Below, in pieces: positions 31,787-41,346 of a stretch of 64,000 nucleotides of DNA (the stretch's first letter is position 1; each line of letters begins with the position of its first letter). Below the pieces are notes generated by a model. That model was given only the letters and a program-made list of their open reading frames with translations, did not search any database and was not told where the DNA came from. The stretch lies in assembly GCF_001691555.1 (NCBI RefSeq), contig NZ_MAYN01000007.1, positions 1-64,000 on the forward strand, written 5' to 3'. This DNA comes from Pantoea eucrina. Its GTDB lineage: Bacteria > Pseudomonadota > Gammaproteobacteria > Enterobacterales > Enterobacteriaceae. The position numbers and the translations under genes are program-made.

Positions 31787-32053
31787 TTACTTATAGAGTT
31801 CAGCTGTTACGTGATAGCTGTCACCGGTACGCGCTTCAATAACGCGGTAAGCGCTGGCACCCTGCGCATCAGCTTTCTGGGAAAGCTGCTCACGATAATC
31901 CATCGGTGCACCGCCGGTACCGCTGATTGAAATGGTGCTGCCTACAGGCTGCAGATGTTGTGCTGATTCGCTGGTGACCAGTTGAGCCGCAGAGGCGCCA
32001 AAGGCAAACAGAGACAGCAGGCCAGCAGTTGCAAGAGTTGTTTTGATTTTCAT
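31787..32053 (-). CDS. YhcN/BhsA-family stress protein, distal copy (DUF1471)
   Basis: A small secreted protein of the DUF1471 family (YhcN, BhsA, McbA), proteins linked to acid, peroxide and biofilm stress. The start at MKIKTTLATAGLLSLF is supported by AGGAG and gives 88 aa. A Sec signal peptide ends at about GASA-AQ. The mature part has the family core TISISGTGGAPMDYREQLSQKADAQGASAYRVIEA and ends in TAELYK. It lies 92 bp downstream of a clear paralog in the same orientation, a tandem duplication. Gene symbol is withheld because either copy could be the yhcN ortholog. Confidence 0.93.
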   Translation of the reverse strand: MKIKTTLATAGLLSLFAFGASAAQLVTSESAQHLQPVGSTISISGTGGAPMDYREQLSQKADAQGASAYRVIEARTGDSYHVTAELYK

Positions 32054-32120
32054 GATATATCTCCTCGTTCGTATCAACAACCTGCAGCTACACCAGAGTA
32101 AGCGGGTCGTCGATGAGCAT

Positions 32121-32137
32121 CGGCGTTCATAACGCCG
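32121..32137 (-). other. Hairpin between the two yhcN-type genes
   Basis: Perfect 7-bp stem CGGCGTT / AACGCCG with a 3-nt loop, 9 bp past the stop of the proximal copy. It has no T-run. It could reduce readthrough or stabilise the upstream message. Confidence 0.45.
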
Positions 32138-32145
32138 GTTAACAG

Positions 32146-32409
32146 TTATTTATAGAGTTCAGCCGTAGCGTGATACGTATTGTCTTTATACGCCTCGATA
32201 ACACGATATGCTTTTGCGCCCTGCGCATCGGCTTTAGCATTAAGCTGCTGATGGATATCCATCGGTGAGCCGCCTACGCCGCTGACGCTGATGGTGCCGG
32301 CTGCCTGCAGGTTAGCTGCCTGATCGGCAGAAACAGAATCTGCTGCAGAAGCGCCAAATGACAGTGCAGAGAGAATGCTAAGGGTGGCGATAGTCGCTTT
32401 AATGTTCAT
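32146..32409 (-). CDS. yhcN: YhcN-type stress protein, proximal copy (DUF1471)
   Basis: An 87-residue exported protein, the same length as E. coli YhcN and very similar to it: a signal peptide MNIKATIATLSILSALSFGASA, the core GTISVSGVGGSPMDIHQQLNAKADAQGAKAYRVIEAY, and the ending HATAELYK. The start has GAGGA upstream; the longer open frame to 32487 is promoter DNA. Its position next to argR matches E. coli yhcN. E. coli YhcN is tied to cytoplasmic acid and peroxide stress; the mechanism is unknown. Confidence 0.94.
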   Translation of the reverse strand: MNIKATIATLSILSALSFGASAADSVSADQAANLQAAGTISVSGVGGSPMDIHQQLNAKADAQGAKAYRVIEAYKDNTYHATAELYK

Positions 32410-32448
32410 GATCTTTTCCTCGTCTGTGATTTTTATCTTTTTAGTTAG

Positions 32449-32476
32449 TGTGATTTGCGTCACGAAAAGAAGTATA
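32449..32476 (-). promoter_or_regulatory. Possible yhcN promoter with an overlapping CRP-like box
   Basis: The minus strand has TATACT (complement of 32471-32476) as a plausible -10, with a weak -35. TGTGA-TTTGCG-TCACG (32449-32464) is a 9-of-10 match to the conserved CRP half-sites and would overlap the start of transcription. Binding there would more likely repress than activate. Confidence 0.4.
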
Positions 32477-32871
32477 GATCTAATCACGCAGGAAATTAAT
32501 ACTTCGCTAATAATGTTTCGTTGTTATCCTTTATCCTTATGATGCTTTTTTATAACGTTAAGTTATTAAAAGCGGGTGTTTTTTATTCACAGAGCCGCTT
32601 TTTTTCGTAAAAACAGTGATCTGCGTCAAATTAACTTTTCGTGCGAAAGTTTATGGTTGATGCCGCTACAGGCTGGCGAGGAAAGTAGTTTAAAGGGGTA
32701 AAATACTGCTTCTATGCAGCACAAAATATGGATAGATATCGGAAAGGCCTAAAGGTCGGACCTATGCAGGCCGGTTTGATAACGTTTTGCGATAAAGAAA
32801 AGAGGGGCGGAGTACAGCGGTATCTGGCATGGCCAGACGGAGCCGGCAGCCAGGCTGCCGGCAGAGAGACG
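32477..32871. other. argR-yhcN intergenic region
   Basis: No gene is recognised. It holds a long imperfect hairpin, AAAAGCGG / CCGCTTTT (32568-32602), with T-rich flanks on both strands, a candidate bidirectional terminator for argR transcripts. GTGAT-CTGCG-TCAAAT near 32616-32630 is CRP/FNR-like. A GC-rich hairpin GCCGGCAG / CTGCCGGC (32842-32862) lies 10 bp past the argR stop without a T-run. Confidence 0.45.
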
Positions 32872-33342
32872 TTACAGCTCCTGTTCAAACAGCACCAGTA
32901 CCGCGTCATAAAGCTGTTTAACGGTAAAAGCACGCGCAGGCGTAATGAAAATGGTGTCATCGCCGGCAATAGTGCCCAGAATCCCTTCCGCTTTGCCAAG
33001 TGAATCGAGCAGCCGTGCAATCAGCTGCGCGGCACCCGGGCTGGTATGGATCACCACCAGCGCCTCGTTGTAATCGATATCCAGTACCAGATTTTTAAGC
33101 GGGCTGGTCGCGGTAGGCACACCCAGTTCAGCGGGCAGACAGTAGACCATCTCCATTTTTGCGTTGCGCGTGCGCACCGCGCCAAACTTTGTCAGCATGC
33201 GTGAAACTTTTGACTGATTGATATTCTCAAAGCCATCGTCCTGCAGAGCCTGCACGATTTCGCCCTGAGAGCTGAATTTTTCTTCTTTAAGCAAGGCCTT
33301 AAATGCCTTGATAAGATCGTCTTGTTTTGAAGGATTACGCAT
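32872..33342 (-). CDS. argR: Arginine repressor ArgR
   Basis: Arginine-dependent hexameric regulator of arginine biosynthesis genes and an accessory factor for cer/Xer recombination. It has 156 residues, the E. coli length. The N-terminal winged helix contains [10 protein letters not shown] and the recognition helix [21 protein letters not shown]. The C-terminal oligomerisation and arginine-binding domain contains the [11 protein letters not shown] signature. It is divergent from mdh as in E. coli, and ARG-box-like sequences upstream point to autorepression. Confidence 0.98.
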   Translation of the reverse strand: MRNPSKQDDLIKAFKALLKEEKFSSQGEIVQALQDDGFENINQSKVSRMLTKFGAVRTRNAKMEMVYCLPAELGVPTATSPLKNLVLDIDYNEALVVIHTSPGAAQLIARLLDSLGKAEGILGTIAGDDTIFITPARAFTVKQLYDAVLVLFEQEL

Positions 33343-33398
33343 AAGCTACCAATGAATGAGAGGCGCAGCAGGCAACAAGCCTGCAGCTGATAAATTAT

Positions 33399-33426
33399 TA
33401 TGCATTTAGATGAATTTTTATGCAAT
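33399..33426 (-). promoter_or_regulatory. ARG-box-like operator of argR
   Basis: TGCATTTAGATGAA and TGAATTTTTATGCA overlap in this AT-rich stretch. Both resemble the ARG box (TGAAT-W4-ATTCA), about 60-85 bp upstream of argR. The arrangement agrees with the autoregulated E. coli argR operator. Confidence 0.7.
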
Positions 33427-33761
33427 GCGTCAGCGGCGACTTTCGCGATACGTCCGCGCGGGCCGGGCATTCTAGCAGAAACTGGCTAAGCACCAAAATC
33501 GCGCGCTGACGCGCAAAGCAGAGGTTGCAAAGTTGTTATACTATTGACGTGGTAACAACCAGATCGACGATCAAAGCCGTATATCTCTGCTGGCTGCGAT
33601 AAGATCATTCAGGCGCTTCTGAAACAGAGCGGTATCGGAAGCGGATAGTAACATGCTGCCTGTGCGCGGCGGCAATGTCGCTATCGCCTGAGATGTTGAC
33701 TAAACTCGTAAGCTGATGGATTTCTGGCATATCTTTGCCCCATCTTAATAAGGAGTTCAGG
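33427..33761. promoter_or_regulatory. mdh upstream region with a putative extended -10 promoter
   Basis: No gene is seen. TGTTATACT (33534-33542) has the form TG-N-TATACT of an extended -10 promoter, 220 bp upstream of mdh. No strong -35 accompanies it. E. coli mdh is controlled by ArcA and CRP; I could not pick individual sites with confidence. Confidence 0.45.
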
Positions 33762-34700
33762 ATGAAAGTTGCCGTTCTCGGAGCCGCTGGCGGTATTGGC
33801 CAGGCGCTGGCTCTGCTGCTCAAAACGCAGTTACCCGCGGGTTCCGCCCTCTCTCTCTATGACATTGCACCGGTTACGCCTGGCGTAGCGGTCGATCTCA
33901 GCCATATCCCTACTGCTGTAACCGTTGAGGGTTTCAGCGGTGAAGATGCTACCCCTGCCTTAAAGGGGGCCGATGTGGTCCTGATTTCTGCCGGGGTAGC
34001 GCGTAAACCCGGCATGGATCGCGCCGATCTGTTTAACGTTAATGCGGGCATTGTCCGCAACCTGATTGCGCAGGTAGCCAGCACGGCACCAACCGCGCTG
34101 ATTGGTGTGATCACGAATCCGGTTAATACCACTGTGGCAATCGCCGCAGAGGTGCTGAAAAAAGCCGGCGTTTACGATAAAAACCGGCTGTTTGGCGTCT
34201 CCACGCTGGATGTCATTCGCGCTAATACCTTTGTCGCTGCGCTCAAAGGTAAACAGCCAGATGAAGTCGACGTGCCGGTGGTGGGTGGCCACTCCGGCGT
34301 GACCATTCTGCCACTGCTGTCGCAGGTGCCAGGCGTCAGTTTCAGCGAGCAGGAGATTGCCGATCTTACCAGGCGAATTCAGAACGCCGGCACCGAAGTG
34401 GTGGAAGCAAAAGCGGGTGGCGGGTCGGCTACCCTCTCAATGGGACAGGCGGCCGCACGCTTTGGTCTGTCGCTGATCCGTGCGCTGCAGGGTGAAGCAA
34501 ACGTGGTTGAATGCGCCTATGTCGAAGGCGACGGTGAATATGCGCGCTTCTTCTCTCAGCCGCTGCTGTTAGGGAAAAACGGGATTGCTGAACGCCGCCC
34601 GCTGGGCACGCTGAGTGAGTTTGAGCAGCAGGCGCTAAACGGTATGCTGGAGACGCTGAAAAAAGACATTGCGCAGGGTGAAGAGTTTGTGAAGCAGTAA
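33762..34700 (+). CDS. mdh: Malate dehydrogenase
   Basis: Interconverts malate and oxaloacetate with NAD+ in the TCA cycle. The start [13 protein letters not shown] has AAGGAG 7 bases upstream and gives 312 aa, the E. coli length. The NAD-binding loop GAAGGIGQ (7-14), substrate arginines in [14 protein letters not shown] and the catalytic histidine in [14 protein letters not shown] are present. It ends before a terminator; beyond it the gene order departs from E. coli, where degQ-degS lie nearby. Confidence 0.99.
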   Translation: MKVAVLGAAGGIGQALALLLKTQLPAGSALSLYDIAPVTPGVAVDLSHIPTAVTVEGFSGEDATPALKGADVVLISAGVARKPGMDRADLFNVNAGIVRNLIAQVASTAPTALIGVITNPVNTTVAIAAEVLKKAGVYDKNRLFGVSTLDVIRANTFVAALKGKQPDEVDVPVVGGHSGVTILPLLSQVPGVSFSEQEIADLTRRIQNAGTEVVEAKAGGGSATLSMGQAAARFGLSLIRALQGEANVVECAYVEGDGEYARFFSQPLLLGKNGIAERRPLGTLSEFEQQALNGMLETLKKDIAQGEEFVKQ

Positions 34701-34720
34701 ATGCTTTGACGCAGTGTGAA

Positions 34721-34746
34721 ACGCCCGGCGTCTGCCGGGCGTTTTT
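34721..34746. terminator. Terminator between convergent mdh and mscM
   Basis: Perfect 9-bp stem ACGCCCGGC / GCCGGGCGT with a GTCT loop, followed by TTTTT on the plus strand, 20 bp past mdh. It lies only 1 bp before the mscM stop on the opposite strand, so it may serve both genes. Confidence 0.9.
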
Positions 34747-34747
34747 G

Positions 34748-37700
34748 TTACAGTCCGCCAGACCTGAAGGTCTGGGTGGCCGCCGTGCCATTGCCGGCAG
34801 GCGTTTTGCGTCCCAGCGTTTCCATACGCACCTGGAAAGGCGGGAAGGGCATCTCAATGTTATGTTCTGCAAAGCCCCGCAGGATCAGCTGATGCAGCTC
34901 ATGTCGCAGCGGCATACGATGTCCCATCTCTGCCGCATGCACGCGCAGCTCAAACAGCTGAATACCCTGCTGCAGATCCACCAAGTAGACTTCCGGCGGC
35001 GGCATATCCAGCACGTAGGTGCAGCGCTCAGCCGCCTGTTTCAGTATGGTCGTGGCTTCTTCACTGTTGACGCGCGCCGGTGCCGGGATGGTCAGCACCA
35101 CACGCGTAACGGAATCGGACAACGACCAGTTCACAAACTGCTCGGTGATAAACGCTTTATTGGGCACGATAATCTCTTTCCGGTCCCAGTCGGTAATGGT
35201 CGTGGCACGGGTGTTAATACGCGTAATGCTGCCGGTGAGATCGCGGATGGTTACGGTATCGCCAATACGAATCGGTTTTTCAAACAGGATAATCAGGCCA
35301 GAGATAAAGTTGGCAAAAATTTCCTGCAGGCCAAATCCCAGTCCCAGACCCAGTGCAGCCACCAGCCACTGCAGCTTTGACCACTCCACGCCAATCATCG
35401 AGAAGCCAATCAGGCCGCCCATCAGCATCAGCGCATATTTGGTCAGCGTTGTAATGGCGTAGCCGGTACCGGGAGCCAGGCTGAGATGCTGCAGCAGCGC
35501 CAGCTCCAGCAGCGCCGGCATATTGCGGACCAGCTGCGTGGTGATAATCAGCACCAGAATAGCGATGAGCACCGCACCCAGCGTGATAGGCTGCACGCTC
35601 TCAACACCCTGAACGGTGGTACTGGCATCCCAGAGCGGAATGTTATCGAGAAAACTAAACGCAGAGTGGATTTCCGACCAGAGCAGGATCACCGATACCA
35701 GCGCAATCAGCGTCAGGATGGAACGCACCAGTCGCAGCGACTGCGCACTGATGGCATCAAGGTCGATCACCGGCTCATCAATTTCAATCGTGTCAGTATT
35801 GGTCGCGCTCTGCTGCTCTTTTTCCTCTTCACTGCGTGCGCGGTTGGCCAGCATATCGGCACGACGCTGGCGGGCACGATCAAACGCAATGCGCCGGCGC
35901 TGAATCAGCATCCAGCGGCGAATAATATGATAAATCACCAGCAGGAAGAACCAGATACAGACTGAGGTTTCCAGACGTGCCAGCAGCGCCTGGGCGGTTG
36001 CCAGATAGCCAATGCAGGAGGCGAAGGCGGCCACCAGCGGGATGGCGATCATCAGGTTCCACAGGACGCGGTTAACAAAATTGTCACCGTTGCCTTCTTT
36101 ATCAAGATACAGCGGAATGCCGGCGCGCTTCAGGCTGACCGTAACAATGCTTAGCGCGCCGCAGATCAGAACAAAGCAGAGCCGGCCCAGCGTCGCGGAA
36201 AACTGCGGATCTTCCAGATTGCCAAAGGCGATCAGCAGCATAATCAGCGGTACAATCAGCCCCACGGTCAGCGAATAGTAGCGCATGGCACGCGCCACCC
36301 GCGTCTGCGGCCAGCGAAAGTGCACGACAAACAGGCCGTCGTGACGGGCAAAAGCGGCGCTGATCATAAACGCCCACAGCAGCGGCAGCGTGGCGGTGAT
36401 GCCATCGCCTATTGCCACGGCGAACGGGTAGGGCCATGCATGCTGCAGGCCATAGCCCAGTGCCGCCCAGAGCACCGGCAGCGGCAGCGCCACCAGAATG
36501 GACCAGAATACCGTACGCAGCGTCAGGCTAAAGCGATCCTGTGTCACTTTGCCCACGCGGCTGGCAGCACGCGCCATAAACGCGTTGTAGTGACGGCGTG
36601 AGCTGATGCTGAAACCCACCAGCAGCACCGCGCCCATAATCGGCAGCACCGTTTCGCGACTGGTAAACATCATGGCCAGCGCTTTACCCATCTGGCCCAG
36701 CGTATCCAGCGACAGCAGACGGGTGAGTGCGCTCGCAACTTCCAGTGGATATTTCAGGCCAACCGGACTGACATCCGCTGTCCAGAAGAGATAACGATGC
36801 GTCGCTTCTTTGACTTCGCTGAGCGCATCCTGCAGCTGCGTGTTTGATACCCTGAGTTTGGTGATCTCCAGAATCAGCGTATCGCAGCCGGAGATCAGCG
36901 AATTAAGCAGTTCACGCTGCGTGCGCAGCTGCGCGTCCAGAATCCTGTTCTGCTCACTGGTGTAAGGCGTGCCATCATCCTGCTTCTCTTTACGTAAAGC
37001 CTGCTGACGCTCCAGCAGTGACTCATAGTGCAGCCGCTGCACCCGCAGCTCGCCCATTTCGCTATCGATCTGCTGCGCTTTTGGCATATCGGGCAGACGG
37101 GCCACCTGCGCGCGCAGGGCTTCACCCAGCAAATTAGAGGCGCCCAGCCACTGTGACTGCTCGCGCAGCGTGCTCAGCGCCTGGCGCACCTGCAGCGTCT
37201 GATTGGTCGCCAGACGCTGCTGAGAGGCGACCAGATCCATACGCTGCGCCTGCTGATTCAGATCTGCAGAGAGCTGACGATTGATACGCAGCTGCTCGCT
37301 AATGGCAGGCGGCAGATCGCCGCTGTTTTCCGCCAGCTGTTCCGTACGCTCCAGCGCCAGTTCCGCCTCACGCTGACGCTGGTTATTCAGCTGGCTGCGC
37401 AGCGCCTGCAGATAGTTATCGAGCTGCGTGGCTTTCCGCTGATGCACTTCTGCCCGCATGCGGGCCAGCTCCTGACGGTTATTGGCAGAGAGCTGCGCCA
37501 GTTCCAGCTCATCCACCCGGGCTTTACTCGCTGCGCTTTCCGCCTGGCGGGCGTAAATCTGCGCCTGGGCAAGGGGTGACGCTGACGCGGTGTTGGAAAC
37601 CCCCTGCGCGCGGCGCTCATTTTCAGTCATGGCACGGCGCGCATCGGTCTGCTGCTGCGGCAGCTGCGCCAGTGAGTCGCTGATTTCACGCGCGCGGTCC

Positions 37701-38089
37701 TGCTCCTGCTGCGCCTGCCGTCCCTCTTCCAGCAGCTGGCTGCTGACCTGAAGTATCTCCTGATCCAGTTCCGCATTGCTCATATTGCTGCGTACGGGTT
37801 TGCTGGTCTCATTCAGCGCGGCGATCTGCTGGCGCAGTTCGCGTGCCAGCCGGGGAAAATCGTCGATCACCTGCTGATACTGTTTCGCCCGCTCCAGTGA
37901 ATCGCTGCGTTCAGAGAGAAAGTTGATGGCCGCTTCCAGCGCCTGCACCTGTTCAGTTTGCGCAGGACTGTTTTTAGCGGATTTCGCCTCATCCAGTTCC
38001 TGCTGCAGCTGCGTGGTGGAGGGAAGGGAGGCGGCATAGAGAGGGCTGCTGAGCGCGAGGCTCAGCAGCAGGACAAGAAAGGCGCGCAC
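34748..38089 (-). CDS. mscM: Miniconductance mechanosensitive channel MscM (YjeP)
   Basis: Large MscS-superfamily channel that opens on hypo-osmotic stress. It has 1113 residues. A signal peptide (MRAFLVLLLSLALSSPLYAA) is followed by a long periplasmic helical domain with heptad-like Gln/Glu/Leu-rich repeats (about 25-470), then some 11 membrane spans and the MscS core near the C-terminus (LGLGFGLQEIFANFISGLIILFEKPIRIGDTVTI). It follows psd by 16 bp in the usual psd-mscM operon. Its C-terminal end is directly at the mdh junction, not at the E. coli neighbours. Confidence 0.97.
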   Translation of the reverse strand: MRAFLVLLLSLALSSPLYAASLPSTTQLQQELDEAKSAKNSPAQTEQVQALEAAINFLSERSDSLERAKQYQQVIDDFPRLARELRQQIAALNETSKPVRSNMSNAELDQEILQVSSQLLEEGRQAQQEQDRAREISDSLAQLPQQQTDARRAMTENERRAQGVSNTASASPLAQAQIYARQAESAASKARVDELELAQLSANNRQELARMRAEVHQRKATQLDNYLQALRSQLNNQRQREAELALERTEQLAENSGDLPPAISEQLRINRQLSADLNQQAQRMDLVASQQRLATNQTLQVRQALSTLREQSQWLGASNLLGEALRAQVARLPDMPKAQQIDSEMGELRVQRLHYESLLERQQALRKEKQDDGTPYTSEQNRILDAQLRTQRELLNSLISGCDTLILEITKLRVSNTQLQDALSEVKEATHRYLFWTADVSPVGLKYPLEVASALTRLLSLDTLGQMGKALAMMFTSRETVLPIMGAVLLVGFSISSRRHYNAFMARAASRVGKVTQDRFSLTLRTVFWSILVALPLPVLWAALGYGLQHAWPYPFAVAIGDGITATLPLLWAFMISAAFARHDGLFVVHFRWPQTRVARAMRYYSLTVGLIVPLIMLLIAFGNLEDPQFSATLGRLCFVLICGALSIVTVSLKRAGIPLYLDKEGNGDNFVNRVLWNLMIAIPLVAAFASCIGYLATAQALLARLETSVCIWFFLLVIYHIIRRWMLIQRRRIAFDRARQRRADMLANRARSEEEKEQQSATNTDTIEIDEPVIDLDAISAQSLRLVRSILTLIALVSVILLWSEIHSAFSFLDNIPLWDASTTVQGVESVQPITLGAVLIAILVLIITTQLVRNMPALLELALLQHLSLAPGTGYAITTLTKYALMLMGGLIGFSMIGVEWSKLQWLVAALGLGLGFGLQEIFANFISGLIILFEKPIRIGDTVTIRDLTGSITRINTRATTITDWDRKEIIVPNKAFITEQFVNWSLSDSVTRVVLTIPAPARVNSEEATTILKQAAERCTYVLDMPPPEVYLVDLQQGIQLFELRVHAAEMGHRMPLRHELHQLILRGFAEHNIEMPFPPFQVRMETLGRKTPAGNGTAATQTFRSGGL

Positions 38090-38105
38090 GGGAGCAGGTC
38101 TCTGA

Positions 38106-39002
38106 TTAGTGAGTCAGCGGGGCGCTGTCGCCAGACTGCGGCAGTGCAATAGCCAGCGGCTGGCCGAGACGGGTTTTGCTTTCCGCCTCCAGGCTTTCCG
38201 CCAGTTTTACCCGGTCAGGCGCAAACAGGTTGATCACGGTTGAGCCAAGTTTGAAACGGCCCATCTCCTGACCTTTTAGCAGCACGACCGCACCATCATG
38301 TTCAGCAGACGGGTAGCGCCAGCGTTTGATCACGCCTTCACGCGGCGGCGTTACGGTCCCTGCCCAGACAGTTTCAATACTGCCGACGATAGTGGCGCCC
38401 ACCAGAATCTGTACCATCGGGCCGTGATCGGTATCAAATACGCAGATAACGCGTTCATTACGGGCAAACAGATTAGGGATATTGCGCGCCGTGAGCGGGT
38501 TAACGGAGTACAGATCGCCCGGCACGTAGATCATTTCACGCAGGATACCGTTACAGGGCATATGCACCCGGTGGTAGTCGCGCGGAGCAAGATAAGTGGT
38601 GACAAACTCACCATCAATAAATTTCTCTGCCAGCTCGTCGTTGCCTGCCAGCAGCGCCTGCAGCGTATAGTAGTGTCCTTTCGCCTGAAAAATCTGATCG
38701 CCGGTGATACGGCCCAGCTGGCTGATCGCGCCATCACACGGCAGCGCCAGCAGCGAAGCGTCGGGATCGACAGGGCGGGCACCCTCTTTCAGCGGGCGGA
38801 CAAAGAAGTCGTTGAATGTGCGATAGCTGCCGGTATGCGGCTTACTGGCTTCCGCCATATCAACTTTATAGAACCAGACGAAAGCATCAATGACCGCTTT
38901 GGTCAGCCAGCCACCGCGGCGACTGGCGCCCCAGCCGGCGAGTTCGGTCAGCGCCTTCTTGGGCAGAATATGATTCAGGCCGAGTTTAAAACGATCAAAC
39001 AC
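38106..39002 (-). CDS. psd: Phosphatidylserine decarboxylase proenzyme
   Basis: Makes phosphatidylethanolamine in the inner membrane. The proenzyme cleaves itself within LGST (252-255), where S254 becomes the pyruvoyl group. D90 (PCDGAI) and H147 (YHRVHMP) are the other expected catalytic residues. At 298 aa it lacks most of the acidic C-terminal tail of E. coli Psd (322 aa), which lies beyond the catalytic fold. First gene of psd-mscM; rsgA lies 95 bp upstream on the same strand. Confidence 0.98.
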   Translation of the reverse strand: MFDRFKLGLNHILPKKALTELAGWGASRRGGWLTKAVIDAFVWFYKVDMAEASKPHTGSYRTFNDFFVRPLKEGARPVDPDASLLALPCDGAISQLGRITGDQIFQAKGHYYTLQALLAGNDELAEKFIDGEFVTTYLAPRDYHRVHMPCNGILREMIYVPGDLYSVNPLTARNIPNLFARNERVICVFDTDHGPMVQILVGATIVGSIETVWAGTVTPPREGVIKRWRYPSAEHDGAVVLLKGQEMGRFKLGSTVINLFAPDRVKLAESLEAESKTRLGQPLAIALPQSGDSAPLTH

Positions 39003-39097
39003 CGTTGCCTCCTGGCTTAATACCTGTGGTTTACGTAAAAAAGGGGGGCGGATTGTAGCAGCGCCCCGGTGAGTTAGCGACTATGTCGTTTTACCGA

Positions 39098-40147
39098 TCA
39101 ATCTTCATCGGCAGAAAAGTTTTTACGCGTTTTTACCTGCGCCATACTCTCCAGAATACGGTGGTAATTATCAAAGCGCGATGCGTTAATCAGGCCATTT
39201 TCTACCGCTTCGCGGATTGCGCAGCCGGGATCGGTATCGTGCTTGCAGTCGCGGAACTTACAGCTGCCGAGAAATTCACGAAATTCCACAAACCCGCGGG
39301 TAACCTGTTCCGGCTCAAGATGCCACAGGCCAAACTCACGCACGCCGGGCGAGTCAATCACATCGCCGCCGTGCGGGCAGTGATAAAGACGGGAGGCGGT
39401 CGTGGTGTGCTGTCCCAGGCCGGACACATCTGAGACATCATTGGTCAAAATCTCGCTGCCGGCGACGTCCAGCCCCAGCAGCCGGTTCAGCAGGCTCGAC
39501 TTACCCACGCCTGACTGGCCGGCAAAAATACTGACGCGCCCGGTCAGTGCCGCTTCCAGATCTTTCAGACCATCCTGTGCGTAGCTGGAGACCATCAGCA
39601 CGCGATAGCCAATATGGCGATAGATATCCATCTGTTCATCAACAAACGCGCGCGCGTCACTATCCAGCAGATCGATCTTATTGAGGACCAGTAATGGCTC
39701 AATACCCAGCGTTTCGCTGGCGACCAGATAACGGTCGATAATATTTAAAGAGAGCTCCGGCAGAATAGCTGACACGATCATGATCTGATCGATATTGGCC
39801 GCGATAGGCTTTACGCCGTCGTAAAAATCTGGCCGGGTCAGCACGGTTTTACGCTCGTGTACCGCTTCAACGATCCCTTTACCGCTATTTTCGTTCGCTG
39901 CGCGCCACACCACGCGATCGCCGGTAACCAGCGAGCGGATAGTGCGGCGGATATTACAGCGATGCACTTCACCCGCCTGGTCTTCGACATCTGCGTGCAT
40001 GCCAAAGCGGCTGATCACCACACCCTCAGACGCATCGCCAAACAGGCTGTCATCAGGCTCCGGTTTTTCACTCCGTTGCTGCAGACGACGCTGATGGTTT
40101 GCGCTTACGCGACGTTGTTGACCCTTCGACAGTTTATTTTTGCTCAC
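39098..40147 (-). CDS. rsgA: Small ribosomal subunit biogenesis GTPase RsgA
   Basis: Circularly permuted GTPase that checks late 30S subunit maturation. The GTG start ([14 protein letters not shown], 349 aa) fits the family, with AGGA close upstream; the longer frame adds an unconserved leader. Order of elements: an N-terminal OB fold, then G4 NKIDLLD, G1 [10 protein letters not shown]3 DSPGV, then a zinc-binding region with [14 protein letters not shown]. It is divergent from orn, as in E. coli. Confidence 0.98.
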   Translation of the reverse strand: MSKNKLSKGQQRRVSANHQRRLQQRSEKPEPDDSLFGDASEGVVISRFGMHADVEDQAGEVHRCNIRRTIRSLVTGDRVVWRAANENSGKGIVEAVHERKTVLTRPDFYDGVKPIAANIDQIMIVSAILPELSLNIIDRYLVASETLGIEPLLVLNKIDLLDSDARAFVDEQMDIYRHIGYRVLMVSSYAQDGLKDLEAALTGRVSIFAGQSGVGKSSLLNRLLGLDVAGSEILTNDVSDVSGLGQHTTTASRLYHCPHGGDVIDSPGVREFGLWHLEPEQVTRGFVEFREFLGSCKFRDCKHDTDPGCAIREAVENGLINASRFDNYHRILESMAQVKTRKNFSADED

Positions 40148-40249
40148 GCATCCTCTCACGCTTTCGCCAGGCTTCGCCCCGCTGGGCAAAACGTCTATGA
40201 TACACCTTAACGCGGTCGAATGACGACACTGGTAACGGATGGAAAATAG

Positions 40250-40798
40250 ATGACAGCTGGAAACGAAAATAACCTGATCTGGATCGACCTTGAAATGACC
40301 GGACTCGATCCGGTACGCGATCGCATTATTGAGATCGCGACTATCGTCACGGACGCAAACTTAAATATTCTTGCAGAGGGGCCGGTGCTGGCGGTGCATC
40401 AGTCTGATGAGCAGCTGGCCCTGATGGATGAGTGGAATGTGCGTACCCATACCGGCAGCGGTCTGGTAGAGCGGGTCAAAGCGAGCCAGCATAACGATCG
40501 CGCGGCTGAGCAGGCCACGCTGGCGTTTCTTCAGCAGTGGGTACCTGCTAATACCTCACCTATTTGCGGCAACAGCATCGGCCAGGATCGCCGCTTTCTG
40601 TTTAATTATATGCCGGAGCTGGAAGCTTACTTCCATTACCGCTATCTGGATGTCAGCACCCTGAAAGAGCTGGCGCGGCGCTGGAAGCCACAGATTCTGC
40701 CAGGCTTTAAAAAAGCGGGTACACACCAGGCGCTGGATGATATTCGCGAGTCGATTGCGGAACTGGCGTACTATCGCGAGCACTTTTTACAGCTGTAA
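40250..40798 (+). CDS. orn: Oligoribonuclease
   Basis: 3'-5' exoribonuclease that degrades dinucleotides and very short RNA, including pGpG from cyclic-di-GMP breakdown. It has 182 residues. The DEDDh motifs are visible: [10 protein letters not shown] (D13, E15), [12 protein letters not shown] and the C-terminal [11 protein letters not shown]. It is essential in E. coli. It is transcribed away from rsgA and toward the tRNA-Gly cluster. Confidence 0.98.
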   Translation: MTAGNENNLIWIDLEMTGLDPVRDRIIEIATIVTDANLNILAEGPVLAVHQSDEQLALMDEWNVRTHTGSGLVERVKASQHNDRAAEQATLAFLQQWVPANTSPICGNSIGQDRRFLFNYMPELEAYFHYRYLDVSTLKELARRWKPQILPGFKKAGTHQALDDIRESIAELAYYREHFLQL

Positions 40799-40858
40799 CG
40801 GCCTGAAATGCGCAGTAAAGCATCATTTTGTCGATTAAATCAGCAAACGCGCTGAAAG

Positions 40859-40909
40859 CGCAAAATTTTGCGATAAGAGGCTTGCGGCAAAAACGAATTC
40901 TCGTATAAT
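40859..40909 (+). promoter_or_regulatory. Promoter of the tRNA-Gly cluster with an upstream palindrome
   Basis: TTGCGG (40882-40887), 16-bp spacer, consensus TATAAT (40904-40909), then a GC-rich discriminator GCGCACCCCG, typical of stringently controlled tRNA promoters. Immediately upstream lies the perfect 14-bp palindrome CGCAAAATTTTGCG (40859-40872), a possible Fis or UP-element contact. Confidence 0.82.
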
Positions 40910-41015
40910 GCGCACCCCGTACCGATGAAGAATTTCGTGTGGTGCGCAGCAGTAAAGTATCAGCGTTTATCCCCAGCGTGCAGGTTGCGCCGGTTCAGAT
41001 AATCGCAATGATGAT

Positions 41016-41091
<76 letters not shown>

Positions 41092-41169
41092 GATTTAAAG
41101 ATGTAGTCAGATACCAATATCAGATGTTTTGCTTTGCCGCGTAGCAGCAGGGTGAATATCAACGATAAT

Positions 41170-41245
<76 letters not shown>

Positions 41246-41270
41246 GAATCTGTTTTGTAGTAACCTCTTT

Positions 41271-41346
<76 letters not shown>

